The notes: generated from the letters alone by a model not told the origin. A stretch of 64,000 bases of DNA from Massilia sp. IC2-278 (GCF_020708045.1 NZ_JAJFES010000003.1:248001-312000), one strand, 5' to 3'. Shown: positions 8,543 to 17,333, counted from the stretch's first letter. Made by a program: numbers and translations.

Positions 8543-10669
8543 ATGTCTCACTCCAAGACACATCCCGGCGCATTACAAGAAGAACACCGTTTTGCCGAAC
8601 TCGATGGCCTGCGCGCGCTGGCCGTGGTGTCCGTGATCCTGTTCCACTGCGAAGTCTCCGGCCTGCTCAGCGCCGGCTTCTTCGGGGTCGACATCTTCTT
8701 CATGATTTCCGGCTTCATCATCACGGCGAAGCTGCTCGATGAAGTCCGGCGCCAGGGCGACTTCCGTTTCGCGACCTTTTATTTCCGCAGGCTCAAGCGC
8801 CTGATGCCCCCGGTGCTGGGCCTGATCGTGCTGGCCGCCTTTACGGTGCCCACCGCCGACGAGGCCTTCGACCACTTCCGCTCGGACGTGCCGGCGGCGC
8901 TGGCCTATGTGTCGAACTGGTGGCAGATCTTTCATGCGCAGGGCTATTTCGACACCACGCCGCTGGTGCTCAAGCATTTGTGGTCGCTGGCGGTCGAGGA
9001 GCAGTTCTACTTCCTGTGGCCGGCGCTGGCCTGGCTGGCCCTGAAGCGCTACGGCGAAAAGGCGACCGGCGCGCTGGCCCTGCTGCTGGCGCTGGCCAGC
9101 ACCGCCTGGATGGCCTGGCAGTTCGAGCCCGACATCGACAGCGCCTTGCGCAACCGGCTCTACCTCGGCTCCGACACCCACGCCATGGGCCTGTTCGCCG
9201 GCGCCGCGCTGGCCGGCTTCTGGAATCCGTGGCGCGCGGCCGCGCGTAGCGTCCTGGCGCGCTGGGGCTGGCGCATCGCCGCCCTGGCCGCGCTGGGCCT
9301 GCTGGGCTGGATGATGCAGGCCATGAACAACGACCACCCATGGACCTACGAGGGCGCCTTCCTGCTGGTGCCGCTGCTGACCTGCGTGGTGGCCTACACC
9401 GCGATGGGCGACCGCGGCTTCCTGCTGTCGCGGCTGTTCCGGACCCGCGTCATGCAGTGGCTGGGGGTGCGCTCGTATTCGCTCTACCTGGTGCACTGGC
9501 TGGTGTTTTGCTGGATGCGCCTGCACGGCTGGACCGATTTTTCCGAGCCGGCGGTGCTGGCGGGCGGGCTGGCCGCCGTGGCCGTGCTGGCCGAGCTGCT
9601 GTACCGCTGCACCGAAGAGCCGATGAAGAAGTTCGATACCCGCGGCCTGGACGCGCGCCAGATGAAGACCCTGGTGGTCAGCTACAGCGGCGCGGTGCTG
9701 GCGCTGTTCGCCGGCACCGCGCTGTACGGCATCCGCCCGGAGCCGCTCGTGGCCGCCGCGCCCGCCGCACAGGAAAGCCCGGTGCAGGCGGCGGTCGTGC
9801 CCGCGGCGCCGGACAGCGCCGCCGCGCCCACCATCAGCGACGAGGAACTGGCCTCGAACGAGCGCATCTCCGGCGGCGACGATCTGTTCGCGATCGGCGA
9901 CTCGGTCCTGAAAGGCGCCCAGGCCCACCTGGAAAAGGTCATTCCCGGCATCCGCATCGACGCCGCCGTCGGACGCCAGGCCAGCCAGGGCCTGAAGGTG
10001 ATCCAGGCCTGGCGCGCGGCCGGCGGCAAGGCGCAGACGGTGCTGGTGCACCTCGGGACCAACGGCTACATCACCGAAAGCCAGTACCGCGCCCTGCTGG
10101 CCGAGCTGGCCGACCGCGAGCACGTGCTGCTGGTGAACGTGCACGTGCCGAAGCCCTGGATGAAGCCGAACAACGAGATCATCGCGCGCATGCCGGCCGA
10201 TTTCCCGAACGTGCGCGTGATCGACTGGGACGCGCTGTCGGCGGCGCGGCCGGCCTTCTTCGGCAAGGACAATACCCACCTGACGGTGAAGGGCATCCGG
10301 GCCCTGACAGCCCAAATCAAGGAGGCAACCGGCGGAACGGTTATCATGCCGGCGAGCGAACAGGATACAATGTTGGCTAAAAGCAAGGAACCGGCGCCGT
10401 CCGCCAGCAAACCGGCAGCGCCGGACGCCGCGGCGCACAGCCCGGCGGCGCCCCTGCACAAGGAAGCGCCGCAGGAGACACCGAAGGAAGCGGCAGCGGC
10501 GCCCACGGCCCCCGCCGCCGAAGCGCCCGCCGCCCACGAGGCCGGCGACAAAGGCTTCAGGCAGCCGCCCGAACATGCGGCGGACCACGCCGCGAAAGCG
10601 GAAGAAGCGGCAGCGAACCACCTGGCCCACCCCTCGCCCATACCGGGCGAGGCGCAGCCAGGCGATTGA
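8543..10669 (+). CDS. OatA-like O-acetyltransferase: acyltransferase-3 membrane domain fused to SGNH domain
   Basis: 708 residues. Residues about 15-400 form an acyltransferase-3 domain of roughly ten membrane helices, with the hallmark FFGVDIFFMISGF and LWSLAVEEQFYFLWP near its start. A linker leads to a periplasmic SGNH domain: AIGDS with Ser454, HLGTNG, and the Asp576/His579 pair in DNTHLT. This architecture carries acetyl groups across the membrane and transfers them to a cell-wall sugar, as in OatA. The last 90 residues are a low-complexity Ala/Pro/Glu/Lys/His tail of unknown purpose, likely disordered. The gene lies 27 bases behind one SGNH esterase and ahead of a transglycosylase and a second esterase. 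Lipopolysaccharide or exopolysaccharide O-acetylation is the alternative. Confidence 0.88.
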   Translation: MSHSKTHPGALQEEHRFAELDGLRALAVVSVILFHCEVSGLLSAGFFGVDIFFMISGFIITAKLLDEVRRQGDFRFATFYFRRLKRLMPPVLGLIVLAAFTVPTADEAFDHFRSDVPAALAYVSNWWQIFHAQGYFDTTPLVLKHLWSLAVEEQFYFLWPALAWLALKRYGEKATGALALLLALASTAWMAWQFEPDIDSALRNRLYLGSDTHAMGLFAGAALAGFWNPWRAAARSVLARWGWRIAALAALGLLGWMMQAMNNDHPWTYEGAFLLVPLLTCVVAYTAMGDRGFLLSRLFRTRVMQWLGVRSYSLYLVHWLVFCWMRLHGWTDFSEPAVLAGGLAAVAVLAELLYRCTEEPMKKFDTRGLDARQMKTLVVSYSGAVLALFAGTALYGIRPEPLVAAAPAAQESPVQAAVVPAAPDSAAAPTISDEELASNERISGGDDLFAIGDSVLKGAQAHLEKVIPGIRIDAAVGRQASQGLKVIQAWRAAGGKAQTVLVHLGTNGYITESQYRALLAELADREHVLLVNVHVPKPWMKPNNEIIARMPADFPNVRVIDWDALSAARPAFFGKDNTHLTVKGIRALTAQIKEATGGTVIMPASEQDTMLAKSKEPAPSASKPAAPDAAAHSPAAPLHKEAPQETPKEAAAAPTAPAAEAPAAHEAGDKGFRQPPEHAADHAAKAEEAAANHLAHPSPIPGEAQPGD

Positions 10670-10726
10670 GGGCCGTCCGCCCTGCCCCTTGCGGCAGGCC
10701 GGTCGACAGCCCGGAAAAGGAGACCC

Positions 10727-11518
10727 ATGAGGGCTTTACGTAGTGTGTTAACCCTGGTGCGGGTGCTCGGCATCCTCGCCGTGGCGATTGTCGTGTATGC
10801 GTTCGTCCATCCGGAACGCCTGGGCCAGTGGCTGGGCCGCGGGCAGGCAGCGACGCAGCCGGCCGCCCAGGTCGCGGCGCAAGACAGCGCCACGGCGCAG
10901 CCGGCCGCGCCTGCCGCATCCTCACCCAGCCTGGCCCCGGCACCCACGGCGGCAGCGGCGCCTGCGCCGGCCTCCGCCGCACCGGCACCCGCCACGGCCG
11001 CGCGCGCGCAGCCGCCCGCGGCCCCCGCGGCGCCGGCCGTGCCGAAACCGGTCAAGGCCAGCAAGTCCCAGGCCGCAATGGCCCAGTGGCTCGGCGCCAA
11101 GTACCGGGTGTCGCCGGCCATGCTCGAGATCCTGATCGTCGAGGCCGACAAGCTGTCGAAGACGTATAAACTGTCACCCAACCTGATCATCGCGGTGATG
11201 GCGATCGAATCGAACTTCCACCCCTACATCCAGAGCGAAGCCGGGGCCCAGGGGCTGATGCAGGTGATGCCGGTGATCCACGCCAAGCGCTACGAGAAAT
11301 TCGGCGGCAAGTCGAGCTTCATCGATCCCATCGTCAGCCTGAAGGTGGGCGCCGAGATCCTGCACGACTGCGTGAAACTGAAGGGCGGGTCGGAAGACGA
11401 GGCGCTGCGCTTCTACTTCGGCGGCGGCGCCTCGAGCGGCGCCTACATCGACAAGGTGCGCGCCGAGCAGCGCCGCCTGAACGCGGTGGCCGCCGGCAGG
11501 CAGGTGCCGGTCGACTGA
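10727..11518 (+). CDS. Lytic transglycosylase (SLT domain), membrane anchored
   Basis: 263 residues. A single N-terminal hydrophobic segment (LTLVRVLGILAVAIVVYAFV) acts as anchor or uncleaved signal. A long Ala/Pro-rich stretch (residues about 40-105) forms a flexible spacer. The C-terminal half is a Slt-type catalytic domain: Glu161 in MAIESNFHP is the catalytic acid, followed by GAQGLMQVMP and a closing FYFGGGASSGAYI in place of the usual YNAG-type motif. It cleaves peptidoglycan glycan strands to 1,6-anhydro products. O-acetylation blocks such enzymes, so its place between an O-acetyltransferase and an O-acetylesterase fits a wall-remodelling unit. Confidence 0.88.
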   Translation: MRALRSVLTLVRVLGILAVAIVVYAFVHPERLGQWLGRGQAATQPAAQVAAQDSATAQPAAPAASSPSLAPAPTAAAAPAPASAAPAPATAARAQPPAAPAAPAVPKPVKASKSQAAMAQWLGAKYRVSPAMLEILIVEADKLSKTYKLSPNLIIAVMAIESNFHPYIQSEAGAQGLMQVMPVIHAKRYEKFGGKSSFIDPIVSLKVGAEILHDCVKLKGGSEDEALRFYFGGGASSGAYIDKVRAEQRRLNAVAAGRQVPVD

Positions 11519-11572
11519 TCTGCGCGTTTGATTGATGGTATTTTGCCGCCGCGGCGGCGCTATGGAGAGCGC

Positions 11573-12994
11573 ATGCGCAGACCCTTGTCCCTGATGTTGT
11601 TCGCGGCCGCCGCGCTGCCGTCCCTGGCCGCCGCCCAGCCGGCGTCCCCGGCCATCCGCCAGTTGCTGGTCCAGGCCCGGCCCGACCCGGCGCCGCTCGA
11701 ATGCGAAAAGGCGGCGCCGGTGGCGCGCCGGCCGGCGGCGGCCAACCCCGATCCGCTCGAAGTGCCGACCCTCGAGACGGTGCTGAGCATGTCGCCGAAC
11801 GCCGACGTGACCATGGCCTCCGGGCCGGTCGCGGCCCGGCCTCCGGCCCCGTCTTCGCGCCCGGGACCGGGTCCCTACCGCATCGGCATCTGGGGCGACA
11901 GCCACCTGGCCGCGAACTTCTTCACCGAGGAGCTGCTGCGCCAATTGAAGGCGCCGGGCGGCGTAACCAATACCCTCATCCCGGCCAACATGAACCGCGC
12001 CGGCGTGCGCCTGCCGCTGCTGCGCTCCTGCGTGAGCGCGCAGTGGAAATACGAACCGAACTACGTGGGCGGCGAGAGCGCGGCGGCGCCCGGCCCCGGC
12101 CTGAGCAACATGTTCGCCGGGGAGCCCGGCGCCACCCTGGCCTGGGACCTGCGCAAGACGGCGCAGTCGCCCGGCTACGAGCGCGTGCGCATCCTCTACC
12201 AGCAGCTCGATGCGCCGCTGACGGTCGGCATCAGCGTCGACGGCGGCGCCGAGCAGGAAGTATCGCTGGCAGGCGCCGCCGGCCCGGCCGCGCTGGAACT
12301 GATGGCGGACCTGCCGATATCCCAGGTCAAGCTGCGCCTGCTCGACGGGCGCTTGCGCTTCCATGGCCTGGAACTGCTGCCGCAGGCGCCGGCACCCTTC
12401 GGCATGGATGTCTTCGGCTATCCCGGCGCCACCGTGGCCGGCTGGAAGGCGACCAACCAGGACTACCTGGCCAGCTGGTTCGCCAAGGACCAGTACCAGC
12501 TGGTGATCCTGGAATTCGGCACCAACGAGGGCAACGTGAAGCCCTTCGACCTGGCGGCCTACCGCAAGAGCCTGGCCGACTCCGTGGCCAACATGAAGGC
12601 CGTGTTCCCGTCGGCCGCCTGCGTGCTGGTCGGGCCGGGCGACCGCGGCGTGCTGGTGCCGCGCTCGGCGAACATCCGCAAGGCGAAGACGCGCAAGGAA
12701 CGCGAAGCGCAGGCGCGCAGGAAAAAGGCGGCACAGATCGACCTGCTGCAGTATGCGCGCATCCATGTCGACATCAACCGGGTGCAGGCCGAGGTGGCCC
12801 AGGCCGCCGGCTGCAGCGCCTGGAGCATGCAGGACGCGATGGGCGGCCAGGGCAAGGCCTACGAGTGGGCGCGCCAGTCGCCGGCGCTGATGGCCAAGGA
12901 CCTGATCCACTTCACGGTGCCGGGCTACCAGCGCCTGGCGCAGGAGTTCTTCAAGGACATGGGCTGGGCGCCGCTGCCGGCCGCGGAGGAATAA
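11573..12994 (+). CDS. Second exported SGNH/GDSL esterase with beta-rich insert (Ape1-like)
   Basis: 473 residues from the ATG at 11573, chosen because GGAG lies just upstream and a signal peptide (LSLMLFAAAALPSLAAAQ) begins there; the longer ATG at 11528 would add a basic leader. SGNH motifs: IWGDSH with Ser110, EFGTNEG, and Asp443/His446 in DLIHFT. As in the esterase at 7256, a beta-rich segment is inserted between blocks I and III (VRILYQQLDA, GISVDGGAEQE, RLRFHGLELL). The two proteins share the order of motifs and phrases such as VDGGAEQ, so they are probably old duplicates with diverged specificity. Predicted periplasmic peptidoglycan O-acetylesterase; the substrate is inferred from the cluster. 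Confidence 0.82.
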   Translation: MRRPLSLMLFAAAALPSLAAAQPASPAIRQLLVQARPDPAPLECEKAAPVARRPAAANPDPLEVPTLETVLSMSPNADVTMASGPVAARPPAPSSRPGPGPYRIGIWGDSHLAANFFTEELLRQLKAPGGVTNTLIPANMNRAGVRLPLLRSCVSAQWKYEPNYVGGESAAAPGPGLSNMFAGEPGATLAWDLRKTAQSPGYERVRILYQQLDAPLTVGISVDGGAEQEVSLAGAAGPAALELMADLPISQVKLRLLDGRLRFHGLELLPQAPAPFGMDVFGYPGATVAGWKATNQDYLASWFAKDQYQLVILEFGTNEGNVKPFDLAAYRKSLADSVANMKAVFPSAACVLVGPGDRGVLVPRSANIRKAKTRKEREAQARRKKAAQIDLLQYARIHVDINRVQAEVAQAAGCSAWSMQDAMGGQGKAYEWARQSPALMAKDLIHFTVPGYQRLAQEFFKDMGWAPLPAAEE

Positions 12995-13081
12995 AGCTGC
13001 GGGCCGCAGGAGCAATACAGTCCAATTCGCGCGATAATACCGGATTGCCCGTGCCGCCCCGGCCATTGAAGGATCGATTAC

Positions 13082-13450
13082 ATGGAAAGAAATACGCGTC
13101 AGCGCAAGGCCATCCAGGAAGTGATGGCCGCCGCCGGCCGTCCGCTGTCACCGCAGGAACTCCTGGAGCACGCGCAAGGCGCCGTGCCCGGCATCGGCAT
13201 GGCCACCATCTACCGCAACATCAAGGCGATGCTGGAAGCCGGCGACATCGCCGCCGTGTCGCTGCCCGGCGGCGGCGACCGCTACGAGATCGCCGGGCAC
13301 GAACACCACCACCACTTCCACTGCCGCGCCTGCGACAAGGTGTATGAGGTGCATGCCTGTCCTGGCGACATGAAGAAGCTGACGCCGCAAGGCTTCGTGC
13401 TGGAGTCGCACGAGTTGACCTTGTATGGCTTGTGCAGTGCTTGCCGCTGA
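13082..13450 (+). CDS. zur: Fur-family metal regulator, Zur-like
   Basis: 122 residues, short for the family. The winged-helix half carries the typical GMATIYRNIKAMLEAGDI recognition segment. The metal half has the His-rich strand EHHHHFHCRACDKV with CxxC, and a second CxxC at the very C terminus (LCSACR), forming the structural zinc site. The neighbouring MerC-domain and ZnuD-like genes on the other strand argue for a zinc-sensing Zur rather than iron-sensing Fur. It would repress zinc uptake genes when zinc is sufficient. The likely target is the AT-rich site in front of the receptor gene near 16135-16162. PerR-like function is less likely. Confidence 0.82.
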   Translation: MERNTRQRKAIQEVMAAAGRPLSPQELLEHAQGAVPGIGMATIYRNIKAMLEAGDIAAVSLPGGGDRYEIAGHEHHHHFHCRACDKVYEVHACPGDMKKLTPQGFVLESHELTLYGLCSACR

Positions 13451-13477
13451 GGCGTCAGGCATCGGCTGCCGGGACGA

Positions 13478-13888
13478 TCAGTGCGCAGCCTTCCCGTCAG
13501 CCCCAGCCGCAACACAGCGCTTGCATCCCCGATGATTGCGCAGGTGCGCCGACACCAGCAGCACGCTGCTGATGATCGCCAGCGCCGTCTCCGCACCCTG
13601 GCCGTAGCGCGGCCCGACGAAGAACACCGCCGCCAGGAAGCACGCCAGTCCCGCCAGCCCGACCGGCAGCACGAAGGGATCGCGGTGCGCCAGGTAGCCC
13701 GGCAATAAGGCCAGCAGCACCGGCACCGTCACCGCCGCCAGCAGCAAGTCGTGGAAGGCATGGTGCTGGCTGCCCAGCCCGAGCACCGGAAAGGCCAGCA
13801 CCAGCAGCGGCCCGGCCACGCAATGGACCAGGCACAGGGCCGAGGCGGCGATGCCGGCGTAGTCGCCGAGTTTGATCAGTTTCTTCAT
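13478..13888 (-). CDS. MerC domain membrane protein
   Basis: 136 residues, four membrane helices, with the MerC start pattern YAGIAASALCLVHCVAGPLLV (Cys-Leu-Val-His-Cys in the first helix). A second Cys pair (GCKRC) lies near the C terminus and the last residues are polar. MerC proteins move mercuric ions in mer operons, but this chromosomal form lies behind a ZnuD-like receptor gene and next to a Zur-like gene, so zinc handling in the inner membrane is the more likely job. It is the second gene of the minus-strand unit with the receptor, 75 bases downstream of it. Confidence 0.85.
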   Translation of the reverse strand: MKKLIKLGDYAGIAASALCLVHCVAGPLLVLAFPVLGLGSQHHAFHDLLLAAVTVPVLLALLPGYLAHRDPFVLPVGLAGLACFLAAVFFVGPRYGQGAETALAIISSVLLVSAHLRNHRGCKRCVAAGADGKAAH

Positions 13889-13963
13889 TCGCTATTCCAA
13901 AAAACATGCCCGGCGCACCCACACGGATGCGCCGGGCCGGCAGGCATATGCCTGCTCGATGGC

Positions 13964-16078
13964 TTAAAAGATCAGGCGCAGCCCCGCCGTCAGGTTGCGG
14001 CCGGCCAGCGGCGCCGCGTTCTTGATGAACGAGGTGTGGCTGAAGGCCAGTTCGTTCGTCGCATTGTTGATGCGGGCGTAGAGCTGGGCCGGTACGCCGC
14101 CGATGCGGGTGGTGTAGTGCGTCCCCAGGTTCAGCATGTTGTAGCCGCCGGTCGCGCTTTCGAATTGCGCCACGTCGTCCTGGCTGCCGACGTGCACGAA
14201 CTCGACCAGGCCGTGCCAGCGCTGCCAGCTGGCGTCGAGCTTGGCGCCGACGCGGTAAGGCGCGATGCGCGGCAGGTTGCGGTTGGCGCCGTCCTCGAAG
14301 CGGGCGCGCACCATGTCGCCGAACAGGCTGGCGTCGAGGTTGGCGCCGAGCTTGCGCCGCACCTCGCCTTCCAGGCCGGTGAAGGTGGCGTCGCGCTGGG
14401 CGTACTCGATCAGCTGGAAACCATCGTGGTTGTCGAGCGTGTTCGCGTAGATATAGTTGTTCACGCGGTTGTGGAAGGCGCTCAGCGAGAAGGTGGTCGC
14501 GCCGGCGTACTTGCGCAGCGTGAGGTCGACGTTGTTCGACGTCTCCTTGGTCAGGTTCTCGTTGCCGAGCTCCCAGGTGCTGGTGGCCAGGTGGGCGCCG
14601 TCGGCATACAGCTCCTCGGCGGTCGGCAGGCGGTGGCTGCGCGATACCGAGGCGCGCAGCGAATACTCGGGGCTGAACTTCCAGACCGCGCCCAATGCCG
14701 CCGAGGTGCCGCGGGCGCTGGTGTCGCGCTGGGTGGCCGAGTCCACATCGATGTCCTGCCACTCGTGGCGCGCCGCCGCTTCGAAGCGCCAGTCGCCCAG
14801 CTTGTATTCCTCCGTCAGGAACACCGCGTGCTTTTTCGTGACGGTGGACGGCACATAGGCTTCCTCGCCCGATGCGGCGAAGTCGCGCTTGCCGGTCTGC
14901 AGGCCGAGCACGCCGCGCCAGCCACCCAGCGGCTTGTGTTCGAGTTCGAGGCGGCCGTCGTGGGCCTTGTTCTTGAAGCTGGTGGCCACGATGCCGTCTT
15001 CCAGCTCGTCGTGCCGGTAGTCGGTGATCGAGGCGCGCAGGCGCAGCTTGCTGAAGCCGGCCAGCGGCTCGCGGTACTCGCCGCGGATGTCCCAGCGCTC
15101 GCTGTCGAGCTTCACGACCGGCACGTCCTCCGCGCCATGTTCGTGCTCGTGCTCATGGTCGTGGTCGTCGTGGCCTTCCTCGCCCTCGTGCTCGTGCTCG
15201 TCATGGCTGCCGCAATGCAGGTGGTCGCCGTGCGGATGGCAGGACTCGGAGGCGTGGTTGTGGCCCGGGATGCCGTATTCGTTGCGCTCCTTGGTGTAGG
15301 CGGCGCCGATGAAGCCGCGTTCGCCGATCCAGGACAGACCGACACTGCCCGTCTCGGTTTCCTTGTAGCTGCCGGCCACGCGGCCGCCGCCTTCCCAGCC
15401 GCTGCCGACCTTGTAGGCGTCGGCGTCGCGCAGCACGCCCTCGGCGTGAACGGCCAGGTTGCCCGAACCGCCGGTGAATTCGAAGGCGGTGGTTTTTTCC
15501 TGCGCCACCGAGTTGGCGCGCAGCTCGACCGAACCTTCGAGCGGCTTGTCCGGCATCGCGGTCGGGATCTTGCGGTCGAGGATGTTCACCACGCCACCCA
15601 CCGCCCCGCCGCCATAGGCCAGCGCCGACGGGCCGCGCAGCACTTCGATGCGCTCGGCCAGCACCGGCTCGAAGGCCACGGCGTGGTCGGGGCTGATGGT
15701 CGAGGCGTCCTGGATTTCGGCGCCGTCGGACAGGATTTTCACGCGCGGGCCGTCCATGCCGCGGATCACCGGACGGCTGGCGCCGGCGCCGAAGTGGCTG
15801 GAGGTGATGCCCGGCTGGCCGGCCAGGGTTTCGCCCAGCGTCGATTCGCGGGCGCGCACCAGTTCGCCGCCGCCGAGCGAGGTCACCGGGGTGACCATGT
15901 CGTCGCTCAGCAGGCCCAGGGCGCTGGCCGAGATGACCACGGTCGGAATGCTGTCCGGATCGCCCGCCAGGCGCGAGGATTCCGCGGCAGGCGCGGTCTG
16001 GGCATGCGCGGCGGAGGCGCCAAAGGCGAGCAGGATGGCGAGCGTGAGAGGCGTGCGTTGGCAGGCGAGGACGTGCAT
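13964..16078 (-). CDS. znuD: TonB-dependent zinc receptor, ZnuD-like, with His-rich loop
   Basis: 704 residues: signal peptide (LTLAILLAFGASAAHAQ), plug domain (SLGGGELVRARES, GADPVIRG-type PVIRGMDGPRVKIL, GPSALAYGGGAVGGVVNI), then a 22-strand-type barrel ending in a C-terminal aromatic residue (LRLIF). The most striking part is an extracellular loop at about residues 273-321 with around 20 His plus many Asp/Glu and two Cys. Such loops capture zinc in ZnuD of Neisseria. Zinc uptake across the outer membrane, powered by TonB, is therefore predicted. It heads a unit with the MerC gene and is preceded by a candidate Zur box. Confidence 0.92.
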   Translation of the reverse strand: MHVLACQRTPLTLAILLAFGASAAHAQTAPAAESSRLAGDPDSIPTVVISASALGLLSDDMVTPVTSLGGGELVRARESTLGETLAGQPGITSSHFGAGASRPVIRGMDGPRVKILSDGAEIQDASTISPDHAVAFEPVLAERIEVLRGPSALAYGGGAVGGVVNILDRKIPTAMPDKPLEGSVELRANSVAQEKTTAFEFTGGSGNLAVHAEGVLRDADAYKVGSGWEGGGRVAGSYKETETGSVGLSWIGERGFIGAAYTKERNEYGIPGHNHASESCHPHGDHLHCGSHDEHEHEGEEGHDDHDHEHEHEHGAEDVPVVKLDSERWDIRGEYREPLAGFSKLRLRASITDYRHDELEDGIVATSFKNKAHDGRLELEHKPLGGWRGVLGLQTGKRDFAASGEEAYVPSTVTKKHAVFLTEEYKLGDWRFEAAARHEWQDIDVDSATQRDTSARGTSAALGAVWKFSPEYSLRASVSRSHRLPTAEELYADGAHLATSTWELGNENLTKETSNNVDLTLRKYAGATTFSLSAFHNRVNNYIYANTLDNHDGFQLIEYAQRDATFTGLEGEVRRKLGANLDASLFGDMVRARFEDGANRNLPRIAPYRVGAKLDASWQRWHGLVEFVHVGSQDDVAQFESATGGYNMLNLGTHYTTRIGGVPAQLYARINNATNELAFSHTSFIKNAAPLAGRNLTAGLRLIF

Positions 16079-16134
16079 GGGGCGTTTCCTTATCCGGTGA
16101 CGGTGAGTTCCTGTTGATGCCGGGAGCGGCTTGG

Positions 16135-16162
16135 CATTAATTATAATGAGAATTCACTATCA
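16135..16162 (-). promoter_or_regulatory. Candidate Zur/Fur-type operator and -10 region upstream of the ZnuD-like gene
   Basis: An AT-rich block in otherwise GC-rich DNA. CATTA (16135-16139) and TAATG (16144-16148) form a short palindrome. Overlapping it, TGAGAAT and ACTATCA (16147-16153 and 16156-16162) resemble the Fur-family 7-1-7 pattern with one mismatch per half but a two-base spacer. On the minus strand a TATAAT lies inside it. It sits 57-84 bases before the receptor start, a sensible place for metal-dependent repression. Confidence 0.5.
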
Positions 16163-16224
16163 ATAGAAGAGGCAGCTGTGTTTTTGTGTGCGCGCCTGTG
16201 CGGGAATGCTGTGCCGGAATGGAA

Positions 16225-16247
16225 AACGGCGGCACCAGGCCGCCGTT
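16225..16247 (-). terminator. Terminator of the PEP-CTERM gene
   Basis: A 9-bp stem, AACGGCGGC (16225-16233) with GCCGCCGTT (16239-16247), and a 5-base loop. Read on the minus strand the hairpin ends in TTTTCC, matching an intrinsic terminator 38 bases behind the stop of the gene at 16285. Confidence 0.75.
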
Positions 16248-16284
16248 AGCAGGACGCGCCCGGCGCCTTGCCGGGAGCGATCGA

Positions 16285-16902
16285 TCAGCGGCTGCGGCGG
16301 CGGCGCGCCGAGGCGATGGCAGCCACGCCGAGCAGGCTCAGCGCCAGCGTGCCCGGTTCCGGCACCTTGAAGACGTCGAGCATGTTGTCGTCGAAGAAGT
16401 TGTCGAGGTCCAAGCCGACGTTGCGGTTGAAGTTCATCGTGTAGTCGACCGAGAAGGCCGAGGCTGGCACGTCGAACCAGCCCTGGTACTGCTGCCAGGC
16501 GCCATAGTGCGAGTCGAGCGTGGGGGTGGCGACGCTGCCGAGGACGTTGCCATCCGCACCGCGCCAGGTCAGCGAAATGTAGCCGTTGTCGCTCGGCGTA
16601 TCCTGGTCCAGGCCCTGCTGCCAGAACGACACCGACGCGCGGCGATTGGCCGCGGCGCCGCCCAGCAACACGTTCTGGGTCAGCGAACCGTAGCTGCCGC
16701 GGCCGCCCAGGAACATGTAGTTGCCGCTATGCGGGTCGATGCCCAGGTCGAAGCTGCCGTCGTCGATGCGCGGCTTTGAATTGCCGCCGACAGTCCAGCC
16801 GGTCAGGTCGCCGGTCTCGGCGCCGCCGTTGATCAGGAGGCTGGCGTGGGCCGAACCAGCGAAGATGAGGGTCGCCGCGGCGAGTGCAATTTTTGTACGC
16901 AT
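16285..16902 (-). CDS. PEP-CTERM sorting domain protein
   Basis: 205 residues. A signal peptide (IALAAATLIFAGSAHA) is followed by a beta-sandwich-like body that starts LLINGGAETGDLTGWTV and contains a GLDLDNFFDD segment. This form is common among PEP-CTERM proteins that resemble carbohydrate-binding jelly rolls. The C terminus has the full sorting signal: VPEPG, a hydrophobic helix (LALSLLGVAAIA) and a basic end (SARRRRSR). The protein should be processed by an exosortase system encoded elsewhere and delivered to the cell surface or extracellular matrix. Its own function is unknown. The gene stands alone with its own terminator. Confidence 0.93.
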   Translation of the reverse strand: MRTKIALAAATLIFAGSAHASLLINGGAETGDLTGWTVGGNSKPRIDDGSFDLGIDPHSGNYMFLGGRGSYGSLTQNVLLGGAAANRRASVSFWQQGLDQDTPSDNGYISLTWRGADGNVLGSVATPTLDSHYGAWQQYQGWFDVPASAFSVDYTMNFNRNVGLDLDNFFDDNMLDVFKVPEPGTLALSLLGVAAIASARRRRSR

Positions 16903-17003
16903 AGAACAGTGTTGAGGCTAAAAATGATCAAGGCACGACCTTAACAGTTCCGAATCATGCATACAAATTATGTGTGTACAGAAAGATACGTTGCTCAAAA
17001 TCA

Positions 17004-17333
17004 TCATTGACGTGTCCAACCGGAAACGATGATGGCCATGCCGGCCAGGGCGACGGCCGCGCCCAGCCAGTCCAGGCGCGACAATTGCACGCCGTCGACG
17101 AAGCGCAGCCACACCAGCGCCGTGGCCACGTACACCCCGCCATAGGCCGCATACACGCGCCCGCTCGCCACCGGATGCAGGGTCAGCAGCCAGACGAACA
17201 GCGCCAGGCTGGCCGCCGCCGGCACCAGCAGCAGGATGGAACCGCCCTTGCGCAGCCACAGGTAGGGCAGGAAGCAGCCGACGATTTCGGCGAGCGCGGT
17301 GGCGACGAACAGCAAGGCGGTTTTCAGGAGCAT
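17004..17333 (-). CDS. ynfA: YnfA family small membrane protein (UPF0060)
   Basis: 109 residues from the ATG at 17333. The open frame extends further upstream into the TetR gene, but the family length and the N terminus [19 protein letters not shown] fix the start here. Four helices with YnfA hallmarks are seen: [18 protein letters not shown], the [20 protein letters not shown] segment and AIIVSGWTR at the end. The family is related to small multidrug resistance transporters. It is the last gene of the efflux operon, 26 bases behind the TetR gene, which fits a role in small-molecule export. Confidence 0.9.
   Translation of the reverse strand: MLLKTALLFVATALAEIVGCFLPYLWLRKGGSILLLVPAAASLALFVWLLTLHPVASGRVYAAYGGVYVATALVWLRFVDGVQLSRLDWLGAAVALAGMAIIVSGWTRQ

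Noticed and set aside
13751..16117. 788-residue plus-strand open frame opposite the ZnuD-like gene
   Set aside because: Its apparent hydrophobic stretch is the His-rich loop read backwards. No family features.
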